A DNA stretch of 64,000 bases from an uncultured Porphyromonadaceae bacterium (GTDB taxonomy: Bacteria; Bacteroidota; Bacteroidia; Bacteroidales; Muribaculaceae), in contig CAMWUJ010000004.1 of the NCBI GenBank assembly GCA_947177405.1, forward strand, positions 1 to 64,000. Reading direction: 5' to 3'. The position numbers and the translations under genes were made by a program. The notes below the pieces were generated by a model. The model was given only the letters and a program-made list of their open reading frames with translations, searched no databases and was not told the DNA's origin. This document shows, piece after piece, positions 20,658 through 29,973 of the stretch. Numbering within the stretch: the first letter of the stretch is position 1; each line of letters starts with the position of its first letter.

Positions 20658-22310
20658 ATGAAATTCCCTCCCATGAAATATAAATCTATCTCCTCAATCC
20701 TCTCCCTTCCTGCATTAATTTTCTCCATAATTCTGTTTTCTTCCATCTATTCATGCAGCCGTCAATCAGAATCGCCTCATTGGAAAATTCCTGATAAAGA
20801 GATTAGCGACCTTCAGGCGGCAATTAAGAATGTAGATAAATACGGTGCAAAAGCCGAAGAGAAAGCCGACTCCCTAAAACGAGGCATATATCTTCCTAAC
20901 ATCTCCCCGGCTCAAAAAATAAATGCTCTCCGTAAAGTATCCGACTATTACCGTCCCCGTATGGCTGATTCGGCTCTCGCCTATGCAAACAAAGCCTATC
21001 TACTTGCCAAAACCACCGGGGAGGATAAAATAATTGAAGAAGCGGCCCTGACATATTCCGATGCTTTATCTGCCTCCGGATACTTCTCGGCTGCAATAAC
21101 TCAATTTGATTCCATTTCTTTAAGATCCCTCGATAAAAAGGACCGTATATTATATTGGTCAACCGGACGCCAGCTTTATTCAAATATCTGTAATTATATC
21201 GGACAAACCGGAGGATTATATGATTTTTACTATGAAAAAGAGAAAATCTTTATCGATAGTCTGCTTGCAAACCTTCCTGAAGAAGATGATTTCAGAGTGT
21301 TCCTTTATGGACAAGTTCTCATAAATGAAGGCCAGGATGGGATTGCTCGTAAAAATCTTGAGAAAGTGCTCAACCGCGTGGAAAAAGGTTCGCAGACATA
21401 CGGAATGACGGCCTATCAGATCGCTCAAAGTTATATGAAAACCGATCAGACCAAGTATGCCGCCTATGTGGCATTGGCAGCCGAAAGCGACATCATTGGC
21501 GGTATTCGTGATGGTTTCGCGCTCCCATCGCTCAGCCAATGGCTCTATCTCCAGACTCATTATAAGGAAGCCTTTAATTTCATAAACTTCGCTATCAACG
21601 ATGCCTACAAAGGAAGTGCAAGAATGCGGCTTGTCAACATCTCATCAATGGTCCCTGCCATTGATGAAGCCTATAGAAAGGAGATCAGCAATTCTCTATC
21701 GGATTTTGCTCTTTATGCAGTGATGGTTTCGGTGATTCTTATAATTGTTTCTATTTTCCTTGCTCTGCTGATAAGAGAAATGAGGAAACGCAGGCACCGT
21801 CACTCCCAGCTCGCTTCCCTGTCTAAAATGAAAGACAGTTATATACGAGACTTTATCGGACTTTGCTCCGCATATTCAGAAAAATATGACTCGTTAGCAA
21901 AGACCGTGACTCGCAAAATCACGGCCGGGCAAGCTCAAGATCTTCTCAAACTCGTAAAAAGTGGAAAAGCATCCGAATCTGAAAACGAAGAGTTTTATCA
22001 GACAATTGACCGTGTGTTCCTATCTCTTTACCCTAATTTCATTGCTCGTATCAATGATCTCCTTCAACCCGACCAAAGATACGAAGAGGAGGAAAACACT
22101 GGAATTCTAAATCCTGAGCTCCGAATATATGGCTTCGTGAGACTTGGTGTGACAGAAAGCGCGAAAATAGCAAAAATTCTCAATTATTCTCCAAACACAG
22201 TATATGCCTATCGAAACAGGATGAGAAATAAGGCAATCTCACGCGACACATTTGATAATGATGTCACCAATCTCGACAATGAAGAAGATGAATCTGACTG
22301 GGGGTTATGA
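20658..22310 (+). CDS. TPR/TM transcriptional regulator, DUF6377-like
   Basis: Lipoprotein-like N-terminus, TPR-like region, TM helix (ALYAVMVSVILIIVSIFLALLI), C-terminal LRIYGFVRLGVTESAKIAKILNYSPNTVYAYRNRMRNKA. Confidence 0.8.
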   Translation: MKFPPMKYKSISSILSLPALIFSIILFSSIYSCSRQSESPHWKIPDKEISDLQAAIKNVDKYGAKAEEKADSLKRGIYLPNISPAQKINALRKVSDYYRPRMADSALAYANKAYLLAKTTGEDKIIEEAALTYSDALSASGYFSAAITQFDSISLRSLDKKDRILYWSTGRQLYSNICNYIGQTGGLYDFYYEKEKIFIDSLLANLPEEDDFRVFLYGQVLINEGQDGIARKNLEKVLNRVEKGSQTYGMTAYQIAQSYMKTDQTKYAAYVALAAESDIIGGIRDGFALPSLSQWLYLQTHYKEAFNFINFAINDAYKGSARMRLVNISSMVPAIDEAYRKEISNSLSDFALYAVMVSVILIIVSIFLALLIREMRKRRHRHSQLASLSKMKDSYIRDFIGLCSAYSEKYDSLAKTVTRKITAGQAQDLLKLVKSGKASESENEEFYQTIDRVFLSLYPNFIARINDLLQPDQRYEEEENTGILNPELRIYGFVRLGVTESAKIAKILNYSPNTVYAYRNRMRNKAISRDTFDNDVTNLDNEEDESDWGL

Positions 22311-22573
22311 TCATATTTTGATATTTTGTTGAATGAGGACAAAGAGAGAATCTAATTCATTTGATCTTCAATCCAAGATAATTATTTCTCTTGACAGATA
22401 GCAATTTTGAGTCGAAATATATAAAAAAATATTCTTCAACCTATTTTTACATTCTATTTATATATCTATATTATAAATTTATATCATATTGATTTAAAGG
22501 GATATATAATTATATTAATCTATATTTCAACTATACAGTCACAAAAATGCTTGCATAACACACCGAGAGATAT

Positions 22574-22840
22574 TATTTTTGCAATGTGAAAATAAAACAA
22601 GTAGAGAATCACGACAGGTATTTAAGATTGTTAAGAGTCAAAACAACCTGATCGCACTACTAAGATTTAGAGTTGTTAGAAGCTTTGAGAATTCAAAGTA
22701 ACAGTTGGTTTTAAAAGTTTATGTTATTAAAATCAGGTAAGATTTAAACTGATAAATTCACTAATGTTAGGTTTGTAGAAAATTAAATAGATTCGCACCC
22801 GGCAGATTCCTTGTGAAAGGAGCCTGCCGATTTTCTTTTT
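22574..22840 (+). ncRNA. candidate small RNA (promoter box to terminator, no ORF)
   Basis: -7 box TATTTTTG at 22574-22581; terminator cggcagattccttgtgaaaggagcctgccgattttcttttt at about 22800-22840; no ORF between. Confidence 0.45.
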
Positions 22841-22889
22841 ATAAGCACCGCCAACTTTAATAAATTCATCTAATAATTATAAGATAAGA

Positions 22890-23363
22890 GTAAGTTCAAC
22901 CCCTACCGGGGTAGAGGGCACGAGATGAGGGATCCTTGGGTAGGCTCGTACCTCGCCAACCCAAGGTTTACCAAAATATAACCACACCGTGGTAACCCAT
23001 CCGAAATCTTTATATCGTCATATCCAATGGTCTCCTCAATCCATTCGGATACCGTTATCACACCATATCTAATGGTCTTCACAGTCAATCCGGGTACCTT
23101 TCTCTCAACCTATCTAACGATCTCCTCAGTCAATACGAGCATCTTGATATCGCCATATCTTATGGGCTCCTCAGTCAATGCGAATACCTTTTATATCGTC
23201 ATATCTAATGGACTTCTCTGTCAATTTGATGTCTTTCCATATCCCATATCTTTTCCTCTACCCCGGAGGGGTTCAACCTTTGTAAACCGAGGGTTGGCGA
23301 GGTACGAGCCTACCCTCGGATACCCCATATTTTTTCCTCTACTCCGGAGGAGTTGAACTTTAA
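22890..23363. repeat. composite inverted-repeat element enclosing 45-bp tandem repeats
   Basis: Left taagttcaacccctaccggggtagagg, right cctctactccggaggagttgaacttta; left ccttgggtaggctcgtacctcgccaacccaaggtttacc inverts to gtaaaccgagggttggcgaggtacgagcctaccctcgg on the right. Confidence 0.8.
23019..23236. repeat. five degenerate tandem repeats, about 45-46 bp each
   Basis: Units start near 23019, 23064, 23109, 23154 and 23200; consensus catatctaatggtctcctcagtcaatncgngtacctt. Confidence 0.8.
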
Positions 23364-23526
23364 TAATCATTGATATAATTGATATAATAGATTATAAAGC
23401 GGCTTAAATTGCAGCAAGAAGCCCCGTTATCCTTTCTTATTTAAAGATGAGGAGCAACTGTCGGTCGCTATGCATCTCCAATAGTTTCTCGTTTTGATAA
23501 ATACAGATCAGCAGCTCGTGGCATAA

Positions 23527-23563
23527 GAAAAGGGTTCCGTCTCGAAAGCCGGAACCCCTTTTC
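23527..23563 (-). terminator. intrinsic terminator
   Basis: gaaaagggttccgtctcgaaagccggaaccccttttc hairpin downstream of the TPR gene. Confidence 0.7.
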
Positions 23564-23645
23564 ATAAAATAAGCAAATGTTTTATTATTTTATGGAATAT
23601 TGTCAGATTTGATATAGAGTCACACAGACTCTTAGAGAGGAGATA

Positions 23646-24323
23646 TTATTTTTTCCCGAGACGAGCTTTCTCACGCTCTATATATGCATCGATAGTAGCA
23701 TTGCCGAGCTGGAAAGAGGGATAATCGTTCTTGATCTGCTCATAACATTCAAGAGCCTGAGCATACTTTTTCTGCTCGTCATACACATTGGCACACTTCA
23801 GAAGTGCACGGGGAACAATCTGCTCATTCTTATCTCCTTTCCTGACCGCATCCTTATAGGCATCAATAGCCTTGTCATATTGCTTAAGGTTGACATAACA
23901 GTCACCCTTAAGGATTATGGCATTGGCATGCAGGATCGGCTCAGAAACATCCGCCTTCTCAAGACAACTCAAAGCCTCCTTGTATTTCTTCTGATCATAA
24001 AAATTCTCTGCAGCTTCAAGAGCAGCAAGATGACCTGAAGGCGTATTGCTGTATTTATCAGCAATCTTCTTATATTCAACAGCGGCTATGGAATCATTCC
24101 CGGCTGAAGAGATCTCAACCTGATTATACGCTTCGGCTGCACCCTTCAAATGAGGATTTCTATATATAAAGAAATAGCTCAGGATAAAACCGGCCACCAC
24201 AACAATGACTCCGATCACCCAATAGATAATTTTCTTGTTGTTGGCGATTGTCTCGCTCGCAGAGCTCAGATTGTTATTAAGCTTGTCAATCGCGTTCTGC
24301 TCATTTTCGTTATTTGATGCCAT
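23646..24323 (-). CDS. membrane-anchored tetratricopeptide repeat protein
   Basis: TM helix IIYWVIGVIVVVAGFILSYFFIY followed by TPR units. Confidence 0.88.
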   Translation of the reverse strand: MASNNENEQNAIDKLNNNLSSASETIANNKKIIYWVIGVIVVVAGFILSYFFIYRNPHLKGAAEAYNQVEISSAGNDSIAAVEYKKIADKYSNTPSGHLAALEAAENFYDQKKYKEALSCLEKADVSEPILHANAIILKGDCYVNLKQYDKAIDAYKDAVRKGDKNEQIVPRALLKCANVYDEQKKYAQALECYEQIKNDYPSFQLGNATIDAYIEREKARLGKK

Positions 24324-24387
24324 ACTGTTTTAAGTAGTATTGTCTGCGGGACAACCCGCCGTTCTAATTTTGCTATGATTTATCGCG

Positions 24388-24395
24388 CAAAATTA
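24388..24395 (-). promoter_or_regulatory. -7 box TAATTTTG (minus)
   Basis: Reverse-strand match to TAnnTTTG, upstream of the TPR gene. Confidence 0.45.
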
Positions 24396-24435
24396 ATAAT
24401 TATTTTTGATTCAGCAAAATATTGGAGAATTTTAT

Positions 24436-24443
24436 TAATTTTG
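24436..24443 (+). promoter_or_regulatory. -7 box TAATTTTG
   Basis: Matches TAnnTTTG, immediately upstream of luxS. Confidence 0.5.
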
Positions 24444-24447
24444 CATT

Positions 24448-24930
24448 ATGGAAAAAATACCGAGTTTCACTATCGACCATAACCGTCTATTGCGAGGAGT
24501 CTATCTCTCTCGTCAAGACCGCACTCCCTCCGGAGATATAATCTCCACCTTCGACATACGTCTCACGGAGCCGAACCGCCAGCCGGCACTCTCGCCCGAA
24601 TCGCTTCATGCGATGGAGCACTTAGCCGCTACTTTGCTGAGAAACAATCCGGAATGGAAAAACCGTATTGTATATTGGGGCCCGATGGGTTGCTGTACAG
24701 GTAATTATCTTATTATCCAAGGCGATTTGAGTTCGTCCCAAATTGTTCCGCTCCTCATCGACACATTCCGTCGCATAGCCGACTTCGAAGGGGATATTCC
24801 AGGAGCGACGCCCAAAGATTGTGGCAATTATTCTTTCATGGATCTCAAGCAAGCCAAGGAGGATGCACGCCGTTTTCTCTCGGAAGTACTTGAAAATATT
24901 AAAGAGGAGAATCTGAATTATCCTCAGTAG
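24448..24930 (+). CDS. luxS: S-ribosylhomocysteine lyase
   Basis: MEKIPSFTIDHNRLLRGVYLSR, metal motif HAMEH, WGPMGCCTGNYLI, FEGDIPGATPKDCGNYSFMDL. Confidence 0.93.
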   Translation: MEKIPSFTIDHNRLLRGVYLSRQDRTPSGDIISTFDIRLTEPNRQPALSPESLHAMEHLAATLLRNNPEWKNRIVYWGPMGCCTGNYLIIQGDLSSSQIVPLLIDTFRRIADFEGDIPGATPKDCGNYSFMDLKQAKEDARRFLSEVLENIKEENLNYPQ

Positions 24931-25027
24931 CGACGTGATTTAAGTTTCCGGTATCTTTGCAACTCATCAGGCAGGATACAAGCACAGATTTCTTAAAAAA
25001 ATATTTGCACAGTTAAAAAAAACTCAT

Positions 25028-25035
25028 TACCTTTG
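25028..25035 (+). promoter_or_regulatory. -7 box TACCTTTG
   Basis: Matches TAnnTTTG, upstream of tRNA-Leu. Confidence 0.5.
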
Positions 25036-25074
25036 CAAATGATTCCTCTCGGACATTCCGATTGGGGATTTGTT

Positions 25075-25159
25075 GCAGAAATGGTGGAATGGTAGACACG
25101 AGGGACTTAAAATCCCTTGGCCTTTATCGGCTGTGTGGGTTCGAGTCCCACTTTCTGTA
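25075..25159 (+). tRNA. tRNA-Leu (anticodon TAA)
   Basis: Acceptor gcagaaa/tttctgt; anticodon stem-loop aggga-cttaaaa-tccct; T-arm gtgggttcgagtcccac; type II variable arm. Confidence 0.93.
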
Positions 25160-25243
25160 CTCCTTCACGGTGTCTCCCACTAAGGGCGACACCGTTTCTT
25201 ATTTTGATTCATCTTCAAAGATACTGTTATAATCCGCATTTCC

Positions 25244-26623
25244 ATGGCCCAGAACCTCACACTCGAACAGACACAACGTCTGGCACTCACTCCTCAGCAG
25301 ATTCGCTTCGTGAAACTGCTTGAGATGAATGAACCCGAACTTGAAGAGGCTGTAAAGAAGGAAGTCGAAGAAAACGTGGCCCTTGAAGAAAAGGAAGAAA
25401 CTATCCCTACCGAGAGACCTGCCTCCACATTCTCTTCTTTATATCAAGGGAGTTCCGGAGAGGGAGATGGTCCGGTTTTCACACCGGCCGACACTGATGA
25501 GTCGCTTTACGATAATCTTTACACACAACTCTCCGAGAAACGCCTTACCGATAATGTAAAGGAGGCAGCCCGTTACATAATCGGGAATCTCGATTCCAAT
25601 GGCTATCTCGACCGTCCTCTCCCACGCCTTATAGATGACCTGGCCTTCAATGAAGATGTGTATGTATCAGACCGGGAAGCCCGGGAAGCCCTTGAGACTG
25701 TCAGGAGCCTGGAACCTGCGGGCATCGGTGCTTTCAATCTTCAAGACACTCTTGATTTGCAACTCTCACGTATGCCGCAGTCTGCGGTCCGCGACAATGC
25801 GATCAAAATCATTCGCGAAGGCTACGAGGCCTTCACCATGAAGCATAAGCATAAGCTGATATCTTCACTGAAACTTTCTCCGCAGGAAGTGGATCATGCA
25901 CTCGACCTCATCCGGAGTCTCAATCCACGCCCCGGTGCAACCCTTGGGTCAGATTCGGCCGACCAAGCCTCGGTTATAATCCCTGATTTCATTGTCACTA
26001 ATGAGGAAGGGCATATTTCAGTTTCCCTCAACAACCGCATCCCTGAACTTCGCATTGATTCCGCTTTCGAACAAGCCCTCGCCAACATGGAAAGAACAGC
26101 CAAAGGGAGAAAAAAGAAGACACCGGAGCAGGAATATGTAGTGAAAAACTATAACGACGCACGCGATTTCATATCTATTCTTACCCAGCGGCAGCAGACA
26201 ATGATGGATGTCATGACTGCGATTATAAAGATTCAGAAAGAGTATTTCGAGACGCAGGATGTATATGCTTTGCGACCCATGATGATAAAGAATGTGGCAG
26301 AACTGACAGGTCTTGACTTCTCCGTGATATCAAGAGCTACCAATGGAAAATATGTTGCCACTCCGTGGGGAGTATTTCCTCTTCGTTTCTTCTTCAGCGA
26401 CTCTGTAGGAGAAAACACACAAGGATCCGAAGCGCTTACCAATAGAAAGATAGAGGAAGAGATCCGTTCGATTATAGACATGGAAGACAAGCGCCATCCC
26501 CTCAGCGACCAGCATCTGATGGAGCAGATGGCTAAAAGAGGCTATGACATTTCGAGGCGCACGGTAGCAAAATACCGCGACAGGCTTAAAATCCCCGTAG
26601 CCCGGCTCAGAAAAGAGATGTAG
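25244..26623 (+). CDS. rpoN: RNA polymerase sigma-54 factor
   Basis: N-terminal LTLEQTQRLALTPQQIRFVKLLEMNEPELEEAVKKE; LNPRPGA; C-terminal RPN-type box ISRRTVAKYRDRLKIP. Confidence 0.95.
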   Translation: MAQNLTLEQTQRLALTPQQIRFVKLLEMNEPELEEAVKKEVEENVALEEKEETIPTERPASTFSSLYQGSSGEGDGPVFTPADTDESLYDNLYTQLSEKRLTDNVKEAARYIIGNLDSNGYLDRPLPRLIDDLAFNEDVYVSDREAREALETVRSLEPAGIGAFNLQDTLDLQLSRMPQSAVRDNAIKIIREGYEAFTMKHKHKLISSLKLSPQEVDHALDLIRSLNPRPGATLGSDSADQASVIIPDFIVTNEEGHISVSLNNRIPELRIDSAFEQALANMERTAKGRKKKTPEQEYVVKNYNDARDFISILTQRQQTMMDVMTAIIKIQKEYFETQDVYALRPMMIKNVAELTGLDFSVISRATNGKYVATPWGVFPLRFFFSDSVGENTQGSEALTNRKIEEEIRSIIDMEDKRHPLSDQHLMEQMAKRGYDISRRTVAKYRDRLKIPVARLRKEM

Positions 26624-26741
26624 CTGCCATTTTGTGAATTGTTCCTTTGAAAACCACTCATACCCGCGGGAATATTGAACAAAAGTGTCATGTTTTTACA
26701 TAAAATGATGTGTTTTTTCTCGCCATACGAAAAAAATTTCG

Positions 26742-26749
26742 TAACTTTG
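26742..26749 (+). promoter_or_regulatory. -7 box TAACTTTG for the his operon
   Basis: Matches TAnnTTTG, about 60 bp upstream of hisG. Confidence 0.55.
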
Positions 26750-26810
26750 CCAGCCAACAGATGATTTACCCGTCATAATTGTTGTATAAACCCCCAAATT
26801 ACCCTTTCCT

Positions 26811-27662
26811 ATGCTTACAATAGCCATTCAGAATAAAGGACGTCTCAACGAAGACACGATCTCTCTTATGAAGGATGCCGGTATATCCGCTTCCGCAAGC
26901 CATCGCAAACTTATTTCCGATGCCAAAGGCTTTCCACTTCATGTGCTCTATCTGCGAGATGATGATATTCCGCAGGCTGTAGCCATGGGTGTGGCCGACA
27001 TTGGAATCGTGGGTCTCAACGAGGTGCTTGAAAAAGAGCAGGATGTGGATGTGAGAATGAATCTTGGATTCGGAGCATGCAGGCTTTCTCTTGCAGTCCC
27101 AAAGAGCGTGGATTATCCCGGTCTCTCTTGGTTTGAGGGGAAGCGTGTGGCAACATCATATCCCGTGATTCTCCGTAATTTCTTCGATGAGAATAATATC
27201 CATGCTTTCGTGCACGAGATTGCCGGATCCGTAGAGGTTGCACCCGCAGTAGGCATGGCGGATGCGATATTCGACATAGTTTCTTCCGGTGGCACATTGA
27301 TTCAGAATGGACTTAGGGAGGAGGATGTGGTGATCCGGTCGGAAGCAGTGCTCATTTCAAATCCCACTATAGGCGAAGAGAAAGAGGAGGAGCTTGCGAA
27401 GCTTATGTTCCGCTTCCAGTCGATAATCGAGAGCCGGGGAATGAAATATGTTCTTTTCAATCTCCCCAAAGAGAAAGTGGAGGAGGCCGTAAGCATTCTC
27501 CCCGGAATGAAAAGCCCCACGATTCTTTCTCTTGCAGATCCTGACTGGGTGTCACTTCATGTGGTGATCCATGAAGATATCCTCTGGGAGAAAATAGAAC
27601 AGTTGAAATCCATCGGAGCTGCCGATATTCTGGTGCTTGCTCTGGAAAACGTAATAAAATGA
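26811..27662 (+). CDS. hisG: ATP phosphoribosyltransferase
   Basis: MLTIAIQNKGRLNEDTISLMKDAG; ADAIFDIVSSGGTLIQNGL; first gene of the his cluster. Confidence 0.96.
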   Translation: MLTIAIQNKGRLNEDTISLMKDAGISASASHRKLISDAKGFPLHVLYLRDDDIPQAVAMGVADIGIVGLNEVLEKEQDVDVRMNLGFGACRLSLAVPKSVDYPGLSWFEGKRVATSYPVILRNFFDENNIHAFVHEIAGSVEVAPAVGMADAIFDIVSSGGTLIQNGLREEDVVIRSEAVLISNPTIGEEKEEELAKLMFRFQSIIESRGMKYVLFNLPKEKVEEAVSILPGMKSPTILSLADPDWVSLHVVIHEDILWEKIEQLKSIGAADILVLALENVIK

Positions 27663-28942
27663 ATATAATCGAAAACCCAACCGACAAGGAATGGAAATCG
27701 CTATGCGAACGGAATATACCCGATGATCTTGAGATTGATAAAGCTGTACGCGAGATTATAGACAATGTGAAAGCATACGGAGATTCTGCAGTGAAGCATT
27801 ATTCCAAACGCTTCGACGGCTTCTCCGCAGATTCTTTCGAGGTCTCAGCCGAGGAGATCGAAGCGGCGTCGAAGAAAGTAGCACCGGAGGTGGCAGTTGC
27901 CATCCGGTCGGCAGCCGAAAACATAACGAAATTCCATAAAGCCCAGCTTCCGGACCCGGTAGCGGTGGAGACCATGCCGGGTGTGAGGTGTATTCAGCGT
28001 GCAATGCCCATCCGCCGGGTTGGCCTCTATATTCCCGGAGGGCGGGCCCCTCTCTTCTCGACCGTCCTCATGCTTGCGCTTCCTGCCCGCATCGCGGGAT
28101 GCCGGGAGATTGTGCTCTGCACTCCTGATAATCCCGATCACGGCATTGCGCCTGAAATTCTCTACGCAGCATCTTTCTGCGGAATAGATAAAGTGTATCG
28201 TATCGGAGGCGCGCAGGCCATTGCAGCTATGGGACTCGGCACAAACAGTATTCCGAAAGTGGATAAGATCTTCGGCCCCGGCAATCGTTACGTAACAAAA
28301 GCGAAGCAGGAGATCTCGCGTTTCACAGCCATCGACATGCCGGCCGGACCAAGCGAAGTGATGGTTCTTGCTGATGAATCGGCCTCTCCTGAATTTGTTG
28401 CAGCCGACATGCTTTCTCAGGCAGAACACGGGCCAGACAGTCAGGCGATTGCTCTTTGCAATTCACTCGATTTAGCGAAAAATATAAAGGCAGAAGTGGA
28501 TCGTCTCGCCGACCTCCTCCCCCGTCGCGATTCCATAGAGGGTTCGCTCTCCCATAGCCGTATCATTGTGCTTGATTCGCGCGAGAGAATGGCTGAATTC
28601 GCAAATCTTTATGCGCCTGAACACTTGATTGTATCTACCCGAGATCCCTGGGAAATGGCCGACATGATATATGCCGCCGGAAGCGTTTTTATAGGAAACT
28701 TCTCTCCGGAAAGCGCAGGCGACTACGCGTCGGGTACCAATCATACCCTCCCCACATCCGGATGGGCACATTCATTCAGCGGTGTAAATATCGATAGCTT
28801 CATGCATAAGATCACCTATCAGGAACTCACTCCCGAAGGTCTCGATCTTCTGCGCCCCGTTATCACCTCAATGGCTCGTGCAGAAGGTCTCGATGCCCAT
28901 GCCCTGGCAGTGGAAATACGAACTAACTCTAATTCACGATGA
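27659..28942 (+). CDS. hisD: histidinol dehydrogenase
   Basis: VGLYIPGGRAPLFSTVLMLALPARIAGC; IFGPGNRYVTKAKQ; AEHGPDSQA. Confidence 0.97.
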   Translation: MNIIENPTDKEWKSLCERNIPDDLEIDKAVREIIDNVKAYGDSAVKHYSKRFDGFSADSFEVSAEEIEAASKKVAPEVAVAIRSAAENITKFHKAQLPDPVAVETMPGVRCIQRAMPIRRVGLYIPGGRAPLFSTVLMLALPARIAGCREIVLCTPDNPDHGIAPEILYAASFCGIDKVYRIGGAQAIAAMGLGTNSIPKVDKIFGPGNRYVTKAKQEISRFTAIDMPAGPSEVMVLADESASPEFVAADMLSQAEHGPDSQAIALCNSLDLAKNIKAEVDRLADLLPRRDSIEGSLSHSRIIVLDSRERMAEFANLYAPEHLIVSTRDPWEMADMIYAAGSVFIGNFSPESAGDYASGTNHTLPTSGWAHSFSGVNIDSFMHKITYQELTPEGLDLLRPVITSMARAEGLDAHALAVEIRTNSNSR

Positions 28943-29973
28943 AAGATCCGCTCAAATATATCAGGAAGAATATCCTGGAATTAAACCCATATTCCACAGC
29001 GCGCGATGAATTTACAGGATCGGGCATTGATGTTTGGATTGATGCCAACGAATCTCCTTATCAGAATGGAGCAAATCGTTATCCGGATCCTCACCAGAAA
29101 CTCCTGAAGGAAAAAGTATCGGCGATCTTCGGACTCCCACGTGAATATATTTTTATCGGAGGGGCCGGGAGCGATGAGGCTATCGACGTGATTTATCGTG
29201 TGTTCTGCACTCCCGGAGTTGACAATGTAATAGCAATCTCACCCAGTTATGGAGTGTATCAGGTAGCTGCTGATATCAACGATATAAAGATCAAGGATGT
29301 TCTTCTCAACGATGACTTCTCCCTCCCCGTGGATAGAATCCTGAGCGAGGCTGATGCAAACACGAAACTGATGTGGATCTGTTCTCCTAATAATCCTACA
29401 GGCAATGCATTTCCCAAGGAACAGATAATCAGTCTTTGCAATAGCTTTGACGGTATGGTGGTGGTGGATGAGGCTTACGCCGATTTCTCTTCTGTGGAGT
29501 CGATGCTTAACGAAGTGGGAAAAATTCCGAATCTTATCGTGCTCCGCACATTCTCCAAGGCATGGGGCATGGCAGGACTCAGGGCAGGAATGGCATACGC
29601 CTCTCCTGAGGTGATCGGCTATTTCGACCGTGTAAAATATCCCTACAATATGAGCTCAGTTGTACAGGAGGAACTTATGCATCGTCTTGAGTCACGACCT
29701 GACGAGAAAGTGAATGAAATTATAGCCCAGCGCCGAAGGATAGAGGAGGAGCTTAAGGATGCTCCATGTGTCATCAATATCTTCCCTTCTGATGCCAATT
29801 TCCTCTTATTGCGCGTCTCAGATGCCGACAGGCTTTATGATTTCCTTGTGGCCAACGGAGTGCTTGTGAGAAACCGCACCCGTATGCCGCTTTGTGGCGA
29901 CACACTCAGAATCACAGTGGGAACCCCGGAGGAGAATACCCGTACCATTTCACTTATCAAGGAATTCAAATGA
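28939..29973 (+). CDS. hisC: histidinol-phosphate aminotransferase
   Basis: IDANESPYQNGANRYPDP; NPTGN; FSKAWGMAGLRAG. Confidence 0.96.
   Translation: MKDPLKYIRKNILELNPYSTARDEFTGSGIDVWIDANESPYQNGANRYPDPHQKLLKEKVSAIFGLPREYIFIGGAGSDEAIDVIYRVFCTPGVDNVIAISPSYGVYQVAADINDIKIKDVLLNDDFSLPVDRILSEADANTKLMWICSPNNPTGNAFPKEQIISLCNSFDGMVVVDEAYADFSSVESMLNEVGKIPNLIVLRTFSKAWGMAGLRAGMAYASPEVIGYFDRVKYPYNMSSVVQEELMHRLESRPDEKVNEIIAQRRRIEEELKDAPCVINIFPSDANFLLLRVSDADRLYDFLVANGVLVRNRTRMPLCGDTLRITVGTPEENTRTISLIKEFK

Noticed and set aside
23019-23236. CRISPR array at the 45-bp repeats
   Set aside because: Units are contiguous and degenerate with no alternating unique spacers, and no cas genes are nearby.
23027-23356. 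109-aa ORF across the tandem repeats
   Set aside because: The open frame is a by-product of 45-bp (multiple of three) repeats plus palindromic ends; one unit is 46 bp and no gene-like start context is seen.
26640-26810. His leader peptide/attenuator upstream of hisG
   Set aside because: No short ORF with a His codon run was seen; only a standard -7 box.
27845-28429. 194-aa minus-strand ORF
   Set aside because: Shadow ORF opposite hisD.
29892-29969. N-terminal extension of hisB
   Set aside because: The HAD domain begins at ATG 29970, which overlaps the hisC stop in the usual coupled arrangement.
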